DNA from: Umbelopsis ramanniana AG | Taxonomy: Eukaryota > Mucoromycota > Umbelopsidomycetes > Umbelopsidales > Umbelopsidaceae | Assembly (NCBI RefSeq): GCF_025399195.1 | Contig: NW_026252143.1 | Coordinates: 6,658-70,657 of the forward strand | Direction of reading: 5' to 3' | DNA: 64,000 nt | Part shown: positions 44,101 through 57,600 of the stretch, piece after piece | Layout: the number at the start of each line of letters is the position of its first letter | Numbering within the stretch: the first letter of the stretch is position 1 | The notes under the pieces: model-generated | Database searches by the model: none | Told to the model about the DNA's origin: nothing | Seen by the model: only the letters and a program-made list of their open reading frames with translations | Position numbers and translations under genes: made by a program

Positions 44101-45635
44101 CTATGCATCCCATGGTGTCGCTTGAAATGACGCCGGCGGCATATCTAGCTGTTAAACATGCCCTTGCCGTATTCGCCTCGCCCACTGCTGACATCAAATA
44201 GGACGCATCTTGGCCCCTCAAATTTCGCAAAAGTGTATCTGTTTGATTTCCAAAGAAATGGGTATTTTGATTGAGGTATGCGGAAATGTTGAGCACTAAA
44301 AAGCAGGTAAACACGTTTAGCCTTTTCAAGTTTGTGGAGGAGAATGAAGTTTAGTCAATCCAATACAAACCAGAGTCACCCAAAACGATGAGGGAAGGTG
44401 GATTCTTGTAGTTTAGCTGCAGACCGTCTGGGTGCAGATCCATCCAGTCATAACTGAGTAGGTTGTCGGACTGATAGAACTTCTGAAGCGCAGAGTAGGG
44501 AATACATTGGTTGTTACTAGTTGACAATCCGCCACCTCCTACAATAAAGTAGATTTGCAGTTAGTTAGCATAGCAAGTTAATTAAAAAGGAGGCCATACT
44601 TTTATTATTACTCCTTCTTGCAAGTCCAATTACCGAGCACTTACCATATGGGTCGGCAACATGACAGTTACCTATGGTACTAGCATTACCAGACTTGCCA
44701 GCATCGTACCTGTTACATACTGAAGAACCGTCGGCATCGAAAAGGGGGCTAAAGTCTTCGCCTTGATAGTCACCATTAATGGTAATGTTATATTTGGATT
44801 TCAGGAAATCCTGTATGACGGAGTATGGGTATAAGGTGCCGTAAACCGAGATATCTTGTCTATAGTACTTTTCCCGGGTTTGAGTCGTTTCATTGAAGTA
44901 GGAATATGAATTTGTAACACGCTGCTGGGGACACAACGCAAGTCGCATACCAAACGTTAAGAAAGCCAAGCAAAGACAGCAGAAAAGGATGATATATACG
45001 AGGGTAAGCTTTTCACGCCATGCCTGGCGCACCAATGGGTCCTTCTTTCTCAAACATGTCTTGAGACACCAGTTGGGACAGCAGCATGTCAAGACTTGAG
45101 CTGTAATCGCCCACCATGTCAACTTCACTTTCGCTTTGGGCGGTTTTCGTTTTGAACTAGCTCGGCGATTGAGTTCTTTGCGTTGTGCCTGCAGTCGACC
45201 ATCCTGTGGCGGCCCCTGTTGTTGGCTGACACTCGTTTTTCTGACTCGATTTTCAGAGGGATAGCCCCTAATTCTGTTTCTCATTTTTTGATCTACTCTC
45301 TGCTGCTGTACCTGAGGATCCACTGGAGGTCCAGCTACAGGAGGTATAATGATCTCAGAGTTCTCTCGCGACCTGACCATACCAGGCCTCGGCCGTTGTC
45401 GCTCTGGACGAGTCAGTGATCGCTGACGATTGACAGACGACTGTCTATAGCGATTTGCTGCTGAAGGGGGAGTGGGATTGCCACGATGTGGTGAATATCT
45501 CGAGGGTTGTCGAGGAAGGGGGGCTCCATGATGCGGTGGTTGAACGGGCGGAGCCTGTGCCTGAAAGTCACTTTGACTTTGTCTGGTAGGGGTTGACTGA
45601 GACCATCGCGATGGAGATGGACCTTGTGATGCCAT
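41165..45635 (-). CDS. Chitin synthase, class IV (Chs3-like)
   Basis: Plasma-membrane glycosyltransferase (GT2) that makes chitin from UDP-GlcNAc. About eleven exons give ~1,150 residues. The N-terminal ~170 residues are Pro/Gln/Arg-rich and disordered. A Cys-rich segment ([17 protein letters not shown]) precedes the first TM block with [19 protein letters not shown] and [12 protein letters not shown], typical of class IV enzymes without a myosin head. Catalytic-domain blocks are [39 protein letters not shown], and the hallmark QRRRW followed by INSTVHNL. Several TM segments follow. The C-terminal tail is Pro/Ser-rich ([13 protein letters not shown]) and is a likely phosphorylation or trafficking region. 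The last intron joins STPNIEE to RFRNSQYEM. Start 45635 ([11 protein letters not shown]). Export of yeast Chs3 needs chaperones such as Chs7; none is in this window. Confidence 0.93.
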
Positions 45636-46312
45636 TGCTGAGAAAGAAAGCGACTACAATCTCGAGCAAGAAGAAAAAAGAGAGGAAAAGAGGGATCCAC
45701 AAAAAAATAAAATATACTGTGTGTGAGTATGAGGTTCGGTCGAGTAAGTGAAATTTTTACGCTCAAGGTAGTTGGATGAAGTTTGCCTTTCTGGGAGCAT
45801 ACAAATGAATAACAACAGCAAACTGCCCTTTTAGTCGGCAGCTTTATGACTTTGCAATGATCTTCTTTCTTATTTTACTTCATTAGAAATTACGAATAGC
45901 AATTCCGGTGTTCCGTCATCGTAAGGTGTGTCCAAACTTGTGTAGGTTACTCAAACAATTGGTGATCCCAACGCTAATAATAATCAGGTCCTGGGCAAAA
46001 AATAAAAAATTCGGGGTCTGTGCTACGGCTCCGTTATGCGATTTGGCCATCCTTTTCATGGAACCAACCCCCCCCCCAATCCACCCACTTTCACACCCAG
46101 TTTTCCAATAACGACGTCAGACCCTTTGCTATAAGGTTAGACATGGTTTGGCGAGTCAAGCATATGTTGATGTGCGGGTAAAAGGGAATTCTTTTTATTT
46201 AAAAAAAAAAGGATGAAGGAATATACATCTGCGTACGGCGGTATATATATTCAACCATTGAGGCTATGCGTTGAGATGAACAAGATTTGAGAGAGAAGCA
46301 ACGACAGGCTAT
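45636..46312. other. Intergenic region upstream of the chitin synthase
   Basis: Holds the chitin synthase promoter and the 3' flank of pyruvate kinase. A C tract near 46068-46077 and an A10 run near 46201 are the only notable features. Confidence 0.45.
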
Positions 46313-48403
46313 TTACGGGGTAATCAAGATGCGAAGAGTGTTTGTATTTCCAAGACCTCCCTTCCAGCCTTGAACAGCAACAACAGGGTCTCCGCTCTTC
46401 AAAAGTCCATACTTGATAGCTTGTTCCATGCCCCATGAAAGACGTTGGTCAACGTCCTCTTGCCATGGTGCAGTCTCAGCAGGACTCAAATAAGGTGTGT
46501 TAGACACGGCAGATCTGGCAGCGCTGGCAGAGGAAGGCTTAGGATACAAGAAGGGGAAACATCCGCGATACAAGTGAACTTGACGAGCGGTCTGTGGGTT
46601 ACGCGTGATGGTAATGATGGGGACTCTAGGTCGGTATTTGGAAACCAAACGAGATGTATTTCCACTGGTGGTCAAGACGATAATGGCTCCAGCATTTTGT
46701 TCATGAGCAGCGCTGACAGCCGATGATGCCACTGTTTCAGTTGTCTCGGTGGGACGGGGTGTAAGGGCTCTCAATTCATCGAACAGTGGCGGGTAACACA
46801 GGACAGATTCGGCAAGAACACAGGTGGTGTGCATGGTTTTCACCGCCTCAATAGGATAGTTGCCTTTGGCTGTTTCGCCAGACAACATGACACAGTCTGC
46901 TCCATCCAAAATGGCGTTAGCGACGTCAGACACTTCTGCACGGGTCGGGCGAGGGTTATAGGTCATGGACTCAAGCATTTGCGTGGCACTGAACGAGTCA
47001 CGTGAAATGGGTTAGTCAATTGGCCCTTTTATATTTCATGGTTCTATATATTTCCCATGCTAATAAAACTTACCAGATGACTGGCTTTCCAGCAAGATTA
47101 CACTTTGCGATCATCATCTTTTGTGCAATGAAAACTCTTTCGCATGGGATCTCAATACCCATATCACCACGAGCAATCATGACGCCATCTGTCTCGCCAA
47201 GAATTTCATCAAAGTTTTGAACACCTTGGTGATTTTCGATTTTGGCGATGATCTTGATATTGCGACCTTCGTTACCGAGAACCTCACGGATGTCAAGAAT
47301 GTCTTGACCACGTCGAATGAAAGAGGCAAAGACCATGTCCACACCGTTCTTCACACCAAATCGTAAGTCAGACTTGTCCTTTTCAGAAAGGGCAGGGAGA
47401 TCGACGGCTGTACGGGGCAAGTTGACACCCTTCTTGGAGCATAGTTTACCATTGTTGATAGCACGGACCTTCAACGCGTTCTCTTGAACTTCAAGCACCT
47501 CAAATGACAAGACACCGTCGTCAACGTAGACGATCTTTCCCACCTCAATCACCTTGGTGATGTTCTTGTAGTCAACATACATGACCTTATCATCACAGCT
47601 GTCAAAGTATTGGTCATCGGTGCTCAAGAGCATTTCGTGACCAGCCTTGATAGGAATCTGAAACGCGGGGAAACTCTATCAGTATCGAAAAACGCCAGAC
47701 AAGTTGGTGAACCCCATCTCATCAGCATTGTACTCACTTCAATGTCATCCTTCATATTGCCAGTTCTAATCTCAGGTCCCTTAGTATCCAAGGCAATAGC
47801 GATAGGGCGGCCAGGATAGACTGTGCGGGGGTGAAACAGAACGGAGTTTGAAAGGGTGTGATTTCATTAGCACTGGGAGCTCAACGGAGCCAAACAGAAA
47901 CTAGAATGCAACTCACGTTCGACGCTCTTGCGCGTGTTATCGATGACAGATTGGTGATACTGTAGAGAAAAAAAAAAAGAGAAAATGATAATCAGATAGG
48001 GTGAATATCAGACGAGTCTCCACTTGACGCTCATATGCTCACTTCATAAGAACCATGAGAGAAGCTACAAAGAATAGTCAAAGGTGTGGCGTAAGAATTT
48101 ATGAAATATGGGACATGAATGAGTTTGGCGAAATGCAGGCTCTAACTTACTTCATGCGAACAATGTTGAGGCCAGCATTGCGCAATTGCGTGATCATTTC
48201 AACGCTGTTGGTTTTGGGACCTATGAAGTAGACCGCAGACGTCAAAACACGTTGTTCCGGCGACTTGGTACTATTTGCGTTGGTGGCAAAGACTTACCAA
48301 TAGTGCAAATAATGGAGGATTTACGTCCAGCAGTGGGCTCAACATCAACGTCCATCTGGGAAATCCAGTGGAGGTTGGAAGTTATGGTAGATTCACTGGC
48401 CAT
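46313..48403 (-). CDS. PYK1: Pyruvate kinase
   Basis: Last step of glycolysis: phosphoenolpyruvate plus ADP to pyruvate plus ATP, cytosolic. About seven exons. The N-terminus [20 protein letters not shown] runs into [10 protein letters not shown], where the first intron falls. Later short exons give [20 protein letters not shown] and [20 protein letters not shown]. Large exons carry the active-site blocks [67 protein letters not shown], and a C-terminal allosteric domain ([19 protein letters not shown]). The start at 48403 is preferred to the ATG at 48508, which adds 35 non-family residues. A small CACGTG occurs inside one intron near 46999. Length is normal (~500 residues). Confidence 0.95.
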
Positions 48404-50166
48404 TGGTAGTAGTTCGAGCAATACAGAAGTAAGAAAGGGATCAAGGGCCAAAAGGAAAAAAATGGGTGCGTTTTCAGGCCAATCAGATTCCGCGGTAAAA
48501 GCGGGCAAAGCGCTTGGGGTTGAGCAAAACCCTACTTTTTTTTCTCAGCGATATCAGTGATTGGCCCCAACAAACCGAACTGTCCATGGTTGGCTGATGG
48601 TGCGGATTGTGACACACTTTGCCACGTCCATCACAAAGGTACCAATCTATTCTTAAAAAAAACCACATTTTATAGGATCTTGGTTTATCTAAACGGTCTG
48701 TTGAAGAAAGAGCCTTTACACCGTCGATTGCATTATAGCTGAGATACGGAGTTTCAACATCGTAGCTAGGGCTGGGTATTTGCCGAGAGTGTGCGACCGA
48801 TATTCTCGCATCATGTCCTTTTGAAGCAATCATCGATCTCTTTCTTGATATTGATCGATAGAGTTTTTTTCTAGTCATATCCTATTTCTACTACCAAACA
48901 GAGGGAATTTGGGGGTTTATTCTTTCATAATCAAAGATGTGCGGATCTATAAGGTGAATGTAGGTCAGTTGAAAAACAATAATAGTAAACAACAAGATGT
49001 TGCAGTTCACGGTTCAACCGAGAGCTCGCGTATTATATGCTCTCGGCTGGACCGGTTTGGGTTGCACTCGCTTTAACTCAAAAAGGTTGGAAGGGGGCCA
49101 TGAAATTTGTTGTGTATGGGTTTGGAGGGCCAATTGCATTGATTGTGGATGTATCTTTTTGGGTATGTGGACGGAAAAGCCCGTTTGCGTACACATCCAG
49201 ACATGGGAACTGGCTGCAGCCAAAGATTGCGCCTCGATGATTCGCTTGGTTTCTCCTTTAACAAAATTCCATTGTAGAGTAAAGGAGGCTCGTGCACGGC
49301 TCTCATCAAGAGGTGATCTTCATTTTCTTAATTGTGACCGTAATATATTGGTGAAAACGTTTTACACACCGGTTTATAATAATGTATGCTTTTGTGCATA
49401 CAGTTCTTGACATGTCACCGGGCTGCCCACCATGTGAAACGATATCTCTTTATTGAATACGAACACGGGTTTTTTATTAAGGTAATAGTGCTTAAAGTTC
49501 CATGATGGGAAAAGAGGGAGTCTATGGGGGGTAAGCACCAGCCTTTTTTTGTGAGTGACGACGTTGAACTCGTCAGCAGAACCACAAAAGTCACCGGTAT
49601 CTAAGAGCCCATGGATAACAGTACACGTGCCTTTACATGGGCACCGGTGGTACCTTCATAGTAGTTTGCATCAAATCGTTGGCGATCTGAATATCTGCTC
49701 TCCATTCTTGGAGATGCCGTGGTGGGCAGAATGTTCCCCCCGCCTCGGTCACTGTAAAATATACACTGGGTGGGGGGACGATGCAGCTATTACTGCGATA
49801 TTTGACAACAATCTTCCAATTTTTTGTAATTTTAGAACTGCGTGAGCAAGTCTTGACTAGAATACAGAAATGTTGTTCATTTTTGGGCTATCTTACAAGA
49901 GATTGCTTATATTTTATAAAGTGAAAAGCTTAAAAATAAAGAATGATATGTTATTCGCACTACGCACGGATCGCATTTGGAGGTGGCATGGGGGGATGTT
50001 TTGTGAAAAGCAAAGTAAGGAAAACAACAGAGTCACACGGCATAGAGACGGGTATCTTTATAATGAAGCTTGTAAAAATAAAATATTCTCACTACCTCCT
50101 TCAAAGTCTTCATACCTTTTTTATTTTATTTTGTTCTTTCTTTCTTCTTCTTCTCTTCCCCTTACA
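48404..50166. other. 1.8-kb divergent intergenic region
   Basis: Lies between pyruvate kinase (minus) and the bHLH gene (plus). A 137-codon plus frame (48997-49410) is Cys/Trp-rich with no family match and overlaps frames on the other strand, so it is not called. Pyrimidine-rich sequence precedes the bHLH start at 50167. No RNA gene was recognised. Confidence 0.4.
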
Positions 50167-51069
50167 ATGGCTCTTAGTAACAAGGCTAGCAATGGTTCGG
50201 CTGCCAATCCACCGAGATTGACGCACCCTACCAAGTATCACCTTCAAATGCAGCAGCAGCGGTTGACCCGAGATAACAGCCATGACCTCGACCAACAACA
50301 ATTTGTCATTGACCCACTTGCCTTTCAACCTCATATATTCTTTCCAGCACAAAAGACGTCGCCCCATCTTTCTGACATGGATTACACCGATTTACCCGAT
50401 AATCTTTATGCCGATTCTCCCACCAGCAACTCTCTCGTGCAAGACGACTTGTTGTACGATGACCTCAGTACTCCGCCTATGGACATGAAGCGATCGTTCA
50501 ATCCGCATTATCCAATGTACATACAGTCCCCTCCAAACGACAAGGGTTTCGCCATGAGTGCCCCTGCCAACATTGGTGGATTTAATGGGGATCAGTATAG
50601 TAGCATCCATTCTACTACCAGCTCATCTCTCAAGTATCCCCAAACACCCACTATCGGGGAGGAAGGTGATGGAGGTAGTTACGAAGATGACTACGCCACC
50701 CAAGCAAAGTAAGTTGTGCCAAATTTTCAATATTGCTAAGCCGTTCGCTGTACTGGATATGGAAACTAATCACAATAAACATGGTTATGTAGTCTGCAGG
50801 CAGTAATGGAGAAGAGACGACGTCGGCGAGAATCACATAATTTAGTTGAACGAAGAAGAAGAGATAATATCAATGAACGAATTCAGGAACTTGGCCTACT
50901 TCTGCCCGATACCACTCTGGATGGTGCTAACAAGCCCAACAAGGGTCAAATTCTTAGAAAGAGTGTGGAGCAGATCAAATTACTGCAAAATGAAGTGAAT
51001 ATGTATCAGAGCAAAGTGCAAGAGCTTGAATCCTTACTGGAGAGATATAAGATTACCCAACAATCATGA
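50167..51069 (+). CDS. bHLH transcription factor (class B, MITF/USF-like)
   Basis: Two exons joined across an intron from about 50709 to 50790 encode ~270 residues. The N-terminal ~185 residues are Asp/Pro/Gln/Ser-rich and disordered, a likely activation region. The second exon encodes the DNA-binding domain. The basic region is RRRRRESHNLVERRRRDNIN with the H-E-R pattern (His, Glu, Arg at the base-contacting positions) that predicts binding to CACGTG. Then follow helix 1 (ERIQELGLLLP), a loop (TTLDGANKPNKG) and helix 2 (QILRKSVEQIKLLQNEV), with a short leucine-zipper-like coil (MYQSKVQELESLLERYK) before the stop. The arrangement resembles MITF/TFE3 and fungal bHLH-Zip regulators; no orthologue is named. 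The upstream ATG at 49870 in the same frame is less likely: that extension is AT-rich and not protein-like. Confidence 0.87.
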
Positions 51070-51691
51070 TGTGGGCAATCTCCATGTAAAAAATCAAGAA
51101 AATGAACCTACTCTTTTCTTTCAAATCTCTCTACATACATTTCTCATATAACGCTTTACCCCCTTTTCTCTACCTTACATATAACCTCTTTTTCTTTTGG
51201 CGGTCAACTACACAAAATACTTCATTGCATTATTTCCTGCTTTTATTCTCTTTATTCCTTACATTCAGTGTGTACCATTCAATTTTGTCCTATCCCAGTT
51301 TTTTTTTATCTATCGCTATTGTTGATCATTTTCCTGTTACATACCTTTTTGTTTTAATTTCAATCGATTAAAGTTACCGATCATATCCTGTATTGTATCA
51401 CCTTTGCCCAGTGGCGGAGTCGTTATCCGGCCAATCATTTTCTTCATGGCTCCCATTTCCAGGCACCAAGCCAAAAGAAACTGCAGGCAGAAGCAGCTGC
51501 CAGTGAAGCCTTTTCTTTTTTCATCAGTGTCTTTAGGAGACAACAGCTCAGTTACTGGTAATGATTCACTGATTTCAGCTATGATTAGGCGAACAAGCAT
51601 TTTAATTGCCCCACATTGACTTGCAGTCGCCTTCGTCAAGTCCCGTTATTTTTTTATACCCTCAAGTCTTTAACGCGACGGAGATCGCGCC
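51070..51691. other. Intergenic region upstream of dynein heavy chain
   Basis: T-rich bHLH 3' flank followed by the dynein promoter. A 100-codon minus frame (51337-51639) has no recognisable family and is not called. Confidence 0.4.
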
Positions 51692-54600
51692 ATGCTAGAT
51701 GACGATGGCATCAACATGTCTCCTCCAGCATTGTCGGCATCGACCTCAATGTCCACTTCAACCAATGGAGGAGACTCTTTAATGTCATTCGATCCAATTT
51801 TACTCAAAGCCTATCTCTTCGATCTATTGCCATTCGTGTTGGTCGCGGAGCTTGATGATCTGAAGACATCCCTATTTGCCTACCCTGATGCCGTAGAAAA
51901 GTGTAGACGTTTCGCAAACGACCCAAACAGCCCCGTACTATATGTTATCAAAGAAAGACAAGGTTCCAGTGGAGACGGTAAGTGAGCCCCTTATCCCATG
52001 TGAGACCTTTGGCAGGTACTGATGCCCTGTGTTTTAGATGAGAACGCTCCGCCAAGTTATACCTATACCATTACGCAGGAGATAACATACCAACCTACGC
52101 ATGTCGGATCGGTTGCTCTGATTAAGCGAAGTCTGACACTGGAATCTAGCCGACCTTTGCAATCACAACTTCAAATTATTAATTTGCCAGGTGCTCCCAC
52201 CGGTGAACCTGGCCAAGCTACGCCTTATGAAGCGCTTCATTCCTACATTCATTTGGCCGTCAGCCCCTACTTCAACGCCTATGTCAACGCCAAAGTTGGT
52301 CCTACAAGCTCCGATTCTAAATCAAAGAACGAGGACAACAAAATGGGTATTCCTATGGCCAAGAAGAAAATCGCTGAACTGGAACTCAGTCTTTTGCATC
52401 TGCAGCAAAATGTCGAAATTCCTGAAATATCCCTCAACATACATCCTGTCGTTCAACGTGCTGTGGAGAAGTGTCGCGAACAAAACAAACGTGTTACTGT
52501 AGAAGCCGTGGATCCTAGTCTCTTTTCCGACTCTAGTCTTCTGAATAAGCTGCAAGGTGATGTGAATGGTTGGATCAAGGAGATTCAAAAAGTGACCAAA
52601 CTCTCTCGAGATCCTGCCAGCGGTACAGCTATTCAAGAGATCAACTTTTGGCTGAGTATGGAGAAAGCCTTGGAGAAGATCGACGAGCAGTTGAAAAGTG
52701 ACCAAATTATGCTCACTCTGGATATTTTGAAGCATGCCAAACGCTTCCACGCCACTGTCAGTTTCATTGCTGATACTGGTCTGAAGGAAGCAGCTGAACT
52801 TGTTCACAAATATAATCAGCTCATGAAAGACTTCCCATTGAATGAGCTTTTATCTGCCACCGACGTGGAGAAAGTGAGAGAGTCGCTCTTGTTGATCTTT
52901 GGTCATCTCAACAAGAAGCTCAAACTCTCTCCTTATCCTATTCGACGTGCTCTTCCCCTGGTTGATGCCATTTCTCGAGATCTTAATGATCAGCTACTCA
53001 AAGTACTTGGTAGCCGAAAGCTCATGTATATGGAGTACGACGATTTTGAAAAGGCTATGGCTAGCGCTGAAGCTGTCTTTCACACTTGGGATGATTTGAT
53101 CAAAGAATTTACAAATGTCGCAAGAGATGTTACTCGCAAGCGATCGGAAAAGTTCCTTCCTATCAAGATCAATCCCGCTCACGCTAAGCTGGAAGAACGT
53201 ATCAATTTTGTTCGTACTTTCCGTAAGCAACATGAACAACTTCACCAGACCATTGTAAAGGTCATGACTAGCCCTCGCGCCAAGAAAGCTCAAATCGTAG
53301 AGGATGGCCAAATCAAGAGCATTGTCGAAGAAGAGGAAAGTGTCAGCGTCAGCGACATTAACTCTGTTGACGAAGTCAAGCTTGCATATGACAGCGTGAA
53401 GGACATTGATGTTCTGGATGTGTCGCCGGAGGGTACCGAGATCTGGATCCAAGCAGAGACAGCTTATAATGAACGTGTGTCCAGAGTGGAAAATCAAATC
53501 ATTTCTCGACTTCGTGATCGATTGGGTACCGCCAAAAATGCCAATGAGATGTTTGGAGTTTTCTCCAAATTCAATGCGCTATTCGTTCGACCCAAGATTC
53601 GTGGAGCCATTCAAGAATATCAGACACAGCTAATTGACAGTGTCAAGGAGGATATCAACAAGCTTCATGACAAGTTCAAGATGCAATATCGTAATTCCGA
53701 AGCCTATCATATGGCTCAGTTACGTGATTTACCGCCCATCTCGGGTGCCATCACCTGGGCTCGTCAAATCGACCGCCAACTGACTCTATATATGAAGAGG
53801 GTGGAAGATGTCCTCGGAAAAGGCTGGGAGTTGTATGCTGAAGGTCAGAAGCTACAAATTGAGAGCAACAGTTTCCGTAAGAAGTTGGATACTCGCCTCA
53901 TCTATGACAACTGGCTTCAGGAAATCACCAAACGAGATCTCTCTGTGTCCGGTCGTATTTTCGAAATCACTCGAAACCGTGCACAAGGTGGTGCTCTTCA
54001 ATTGGGTGTCAATTTTGATAGCCAGATCATTACTTTGTTCAAGGAAGTTCGTAACTTGCTATGGCTCAACTTCCAGGTTCCTCATACCATTTCCAATGTT
54101 GCCAAGGATGCCAAACGCGTCTATCCTTATGCTGTCAGCCTGATGGAGACCGTCAGAACTTTTTCCCAAACCATCCACAAGGTCAACCGTAACCCGGATA
54201 TTGTGACTTTAGTAGCTGGCTATCGTAACGAAGTCCATGTCATGATCACAAAAGGTAAAAACCGGTTTGACGACGCTTTCATTTTGTATCCTTTTTAAGC
54301 TCACGTCCATTCGCTCTAGGTATTAACCTCCGTTGGGATTATTTTGTCAACACCTATGATACCCATCACCGGCCTCTGTCATCTATGTCTGGCATTCCTT
54401 TTGATGCTCGTGAAAACCGTCATGTCACTTTCGTCAGGGAGTTTGCCAACATTGTATCCCTCTTTCAAGACAAGGTTGATTCTCTCATCACTTACCATGA
54501 TGAAATCAACAAGTCGGTCGAAGACATGAAATCGTGTCCCTACCAAATTGACAAGTTTGAAGATGCTTTGAAAAAGATTCAGAAGCTGGTAAGTGCACGG

Positions 54601-57600
54601 ACATCGACACGCCTACTCCTTTTGTTCCCCTTTACCCCTTGTATTATACTGACTAGTCTGCCTATTTTTCATTGTCTTTGAAAAGATCGACAGACTCAAT
54701 TTAGAATCGTACTCTAATTTAGATGAATGGGTGGCGATCCTGGATAGAAAAATCGAAGCTGTCTTAATTTCAAGATTGCAGTCCTCTATCAAGATTTGGA
54801 ACAATGCCTTCCTTGGCATTGATGAGGACCCGGTCAATATGGAAAGCTCTATATCGAAGTCCAAACGCAAGCGCAAGGGCGGTCGAGACAGTCTCACGGT
54901 GTCTGAGAAGGCTGTTGTTACTACGAAATCAGCAGAGGTTAAACCTGCTCTTGAGACCCTAGTACATGAAATTCGCATTCGTGATCAAGTCATGTATCTG
55001 GATCCTCCGATTGAACAAGCTCGCGCCAGCTGGTTCCACCAACTTCACGACTGGTTAGCTACCGTTTGTCATCTGCCTAGAGTCCAAAGCTCTCGATACG
55101 AAGGAGGTTTGAGTGTCAAGGACAACTCTGCTAAGGAGAAGACCTACGTCAGCCTACTAACTCATATGGGCGACAGTTCACTTGAACACGCCTACCAAAT
55201 TATTGAGGACAAGATTCGTCAAGTGGCCGAATATGTGGACATTTGGTTGCAATATCAAAGCTTGTGGGATCTTGAATCCAGCAAGGTGTTTGGCATTCTT
55301 GGTGACGACTTGGCGAAATGGCAACAGATCTTGCTCGAAATCAAGCGTGCTCGCAGCACATTTGATAACTCTGAAACCGAGCAGTCTTTTGGACCCCTTA
55401 TCGTCGACTATGAGCAAGTCCAAAGTAAAGTCAATCAAAAGTACGACCAGTGGCAGCGCGAAATTCTCAACAAGTTTGGAAGCATGCTTGGCTTTGCTAT
55501 GCGCGATTTCCATACCGAGGTTTCCAAAGCTCGCTACGAATTGGAGCAACAATCCATCGAGAGTAACTCCACTGGTGAAGCCGTTACATTTATCACTTTT
55601 GTTCAAGATCTCAAGCGCAAGGTGACTAAATGGGGCAATGATGTTGAACTTTTCCGTAATGGCCAAAAAACCCTTGAACGTCAGCGGTTCCAGTTTCCCA
55701 GTGATTGGGTGTATGTGGACCAAGTGGATGGTGAATGGAGTGCATTCAATGAAATCTTGGCTAGAAAGAACAACGCTATTCAAGAACAGATTGGTGAGTG
55801 AATTGAATTATGTACATTTATATGTCAACGAAACCTCCACTGGTTATGTACTAATGTCAATATCGTGTGATGGTTTACAGCTGGTCTGCAAATGAAGATT
55901 GTAGCTGAGGACAAGATTGTTGAACAGAAAATCCGTGACATCTGCGTTGAGTGGGAAAAGAGCAAACCTGTTCAAGGTGATATCAAGCCTGATATTGCCA
56001 CCAACACTCTCAGTATCTTTGAAGGCAGAGTCACTCGACTTAAGGAAGAATATGACATGGTTTGCAGGGCAAAGGAGGCTCTCGACCTGGATCAAACCAG
56101 TGATGGACGACTTGAGCCAGTTCTTGAAGAACTTCGCGATTTGAAGTCTGTCTGGACTGCTCTTGCTAAAGTTTGGCAATCCATCAATGAAATTCGCGAC
56201 ACCTTGTGGTCTACTATCGCTCCTCGCAAAATACGTCAATCTTTGGATGGTCTTGTCAATTCCACGAAGGACATGCCCAACCGCATGCGTCAGTACGCTG
56301 CATATGAATATGTTCAAGAAGTCTTGCGTCATTACCTTCGTGTCAATCCCTTGATTTCTGACCTTAAATCGGAAGCTCTCCGAGAGAGACATTGGAGACA
56401 AATTTTCAAGACGCTTCGCATAGATGGACGCCTCACATTGGGTGACATGACTATCGGTCAGCTTTGGGATCTTGATCTCAAGCGTAATGAACTAGTGGTT
56501 AAGGACGTCATTATTCAAGCTCAAGGAGAAATGGCTTTGGAAGAGTTCTTGAAGCAAGTGAAGGAAACTTGGACCAACTATGTTTTGGACTTGGTCAACT
56601 ATCAGAATAAGTGCCGCTTGATTCGTGGCTGGGACGACCTCTTCACCAAGACGAGTGAACACATTAATTCTTTGAACGCAATGAAACTGTCACCTTACTA
56701 CAAGGTCTTTGAAGAAGAAGCCTCTGCATGGGAAGAAAAATTGAACCGTATCCACGTTTTGTTCGATGTCTGGATTGATGTTCAACGCCAGTGGGTATAC
56801 CTTGAAGGTATCTTCAGTGGTAGTGCTGACATCAAGCATTTGTTGCCGGTTGAAACCTCTCGTTTCCAGAACATCAACTCAGAATTTTTGACCGTCATGA
56901 AGAAGGTTTACAAGTCACCTTTTGTACTGGATGTCCTTAATATTCCTACTGTGCAAAAGTCTTTAGAGCGTTTGGCAGAGCTTCTCAGCAAAATCCAAAA
57001 GGCCCTTGGTGAATACTTGGAACGTGAACGTTCATCTTTCCCTCGGTTCTACTTTGTCGGTGATGAAGATTTGCTTGAAATCATCGGTAATAGCAAGGAT
57101 ATCCTTCGCATTCAAAAGCATTTTAAGAAGATGTTTGCTGGTGTTGCCAACATCATTTTGGATGAAGAAACAAATGTCATTCAAGGCATTGCTTCTAGGG
57201 AAGGAGAAGAAGTCCAACTCAAAAACCCTATCTCACTCATTGATCATCCCAAGATCAACGACTGGCTCACCATGCTTGAGAAGGATATGCGTCTATCCCT
57301 CGCTTTGTTACTTCAAGATGCTGTCATTGAGATGGAAAAGATTTGGGATGGTTCTGAAATCATTACTACTGTATTTTTAGACTGGGTAGAGAGATACCCT
57401 GTCCAATTGGTGGTTTTGGCTGCTCAGACAACATGTACGCATTCAGTCGATAAGGCTTTGAACAAAATTGCTGATAGCACTAATCCCTCGGATTTGACAC
57501 CTTTGGAGGAATCTCTCACCTTTGTTGAATCCAACTTGACTGTCTTGGCTAACACTGTGCTTCTTGATCTCTCTGCCATCAAACGACGCAAATGCGAACA

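Noticed and set aside
48997-49410. 137-codon plus frame in the gap between pyruvate kinase and bHLH
   Set aside because: Cys/Trp-rich sequence without family resemblance and with overlapping frames on the other strand, as expected for non-coding DNA.
49870-50166. Upstream ATG at 49870 for the bHLH protein
   Set aside because: The extension is AT-rich, Lys/Phe-rich and pyrimidine-derived; it looks like 5' UTR.
51337-51639. 100-codon minus frame before the dynein gene
   Set aside because: No recognisable family and it would lie antisense in the dynein promoter; kept out for lack of support.
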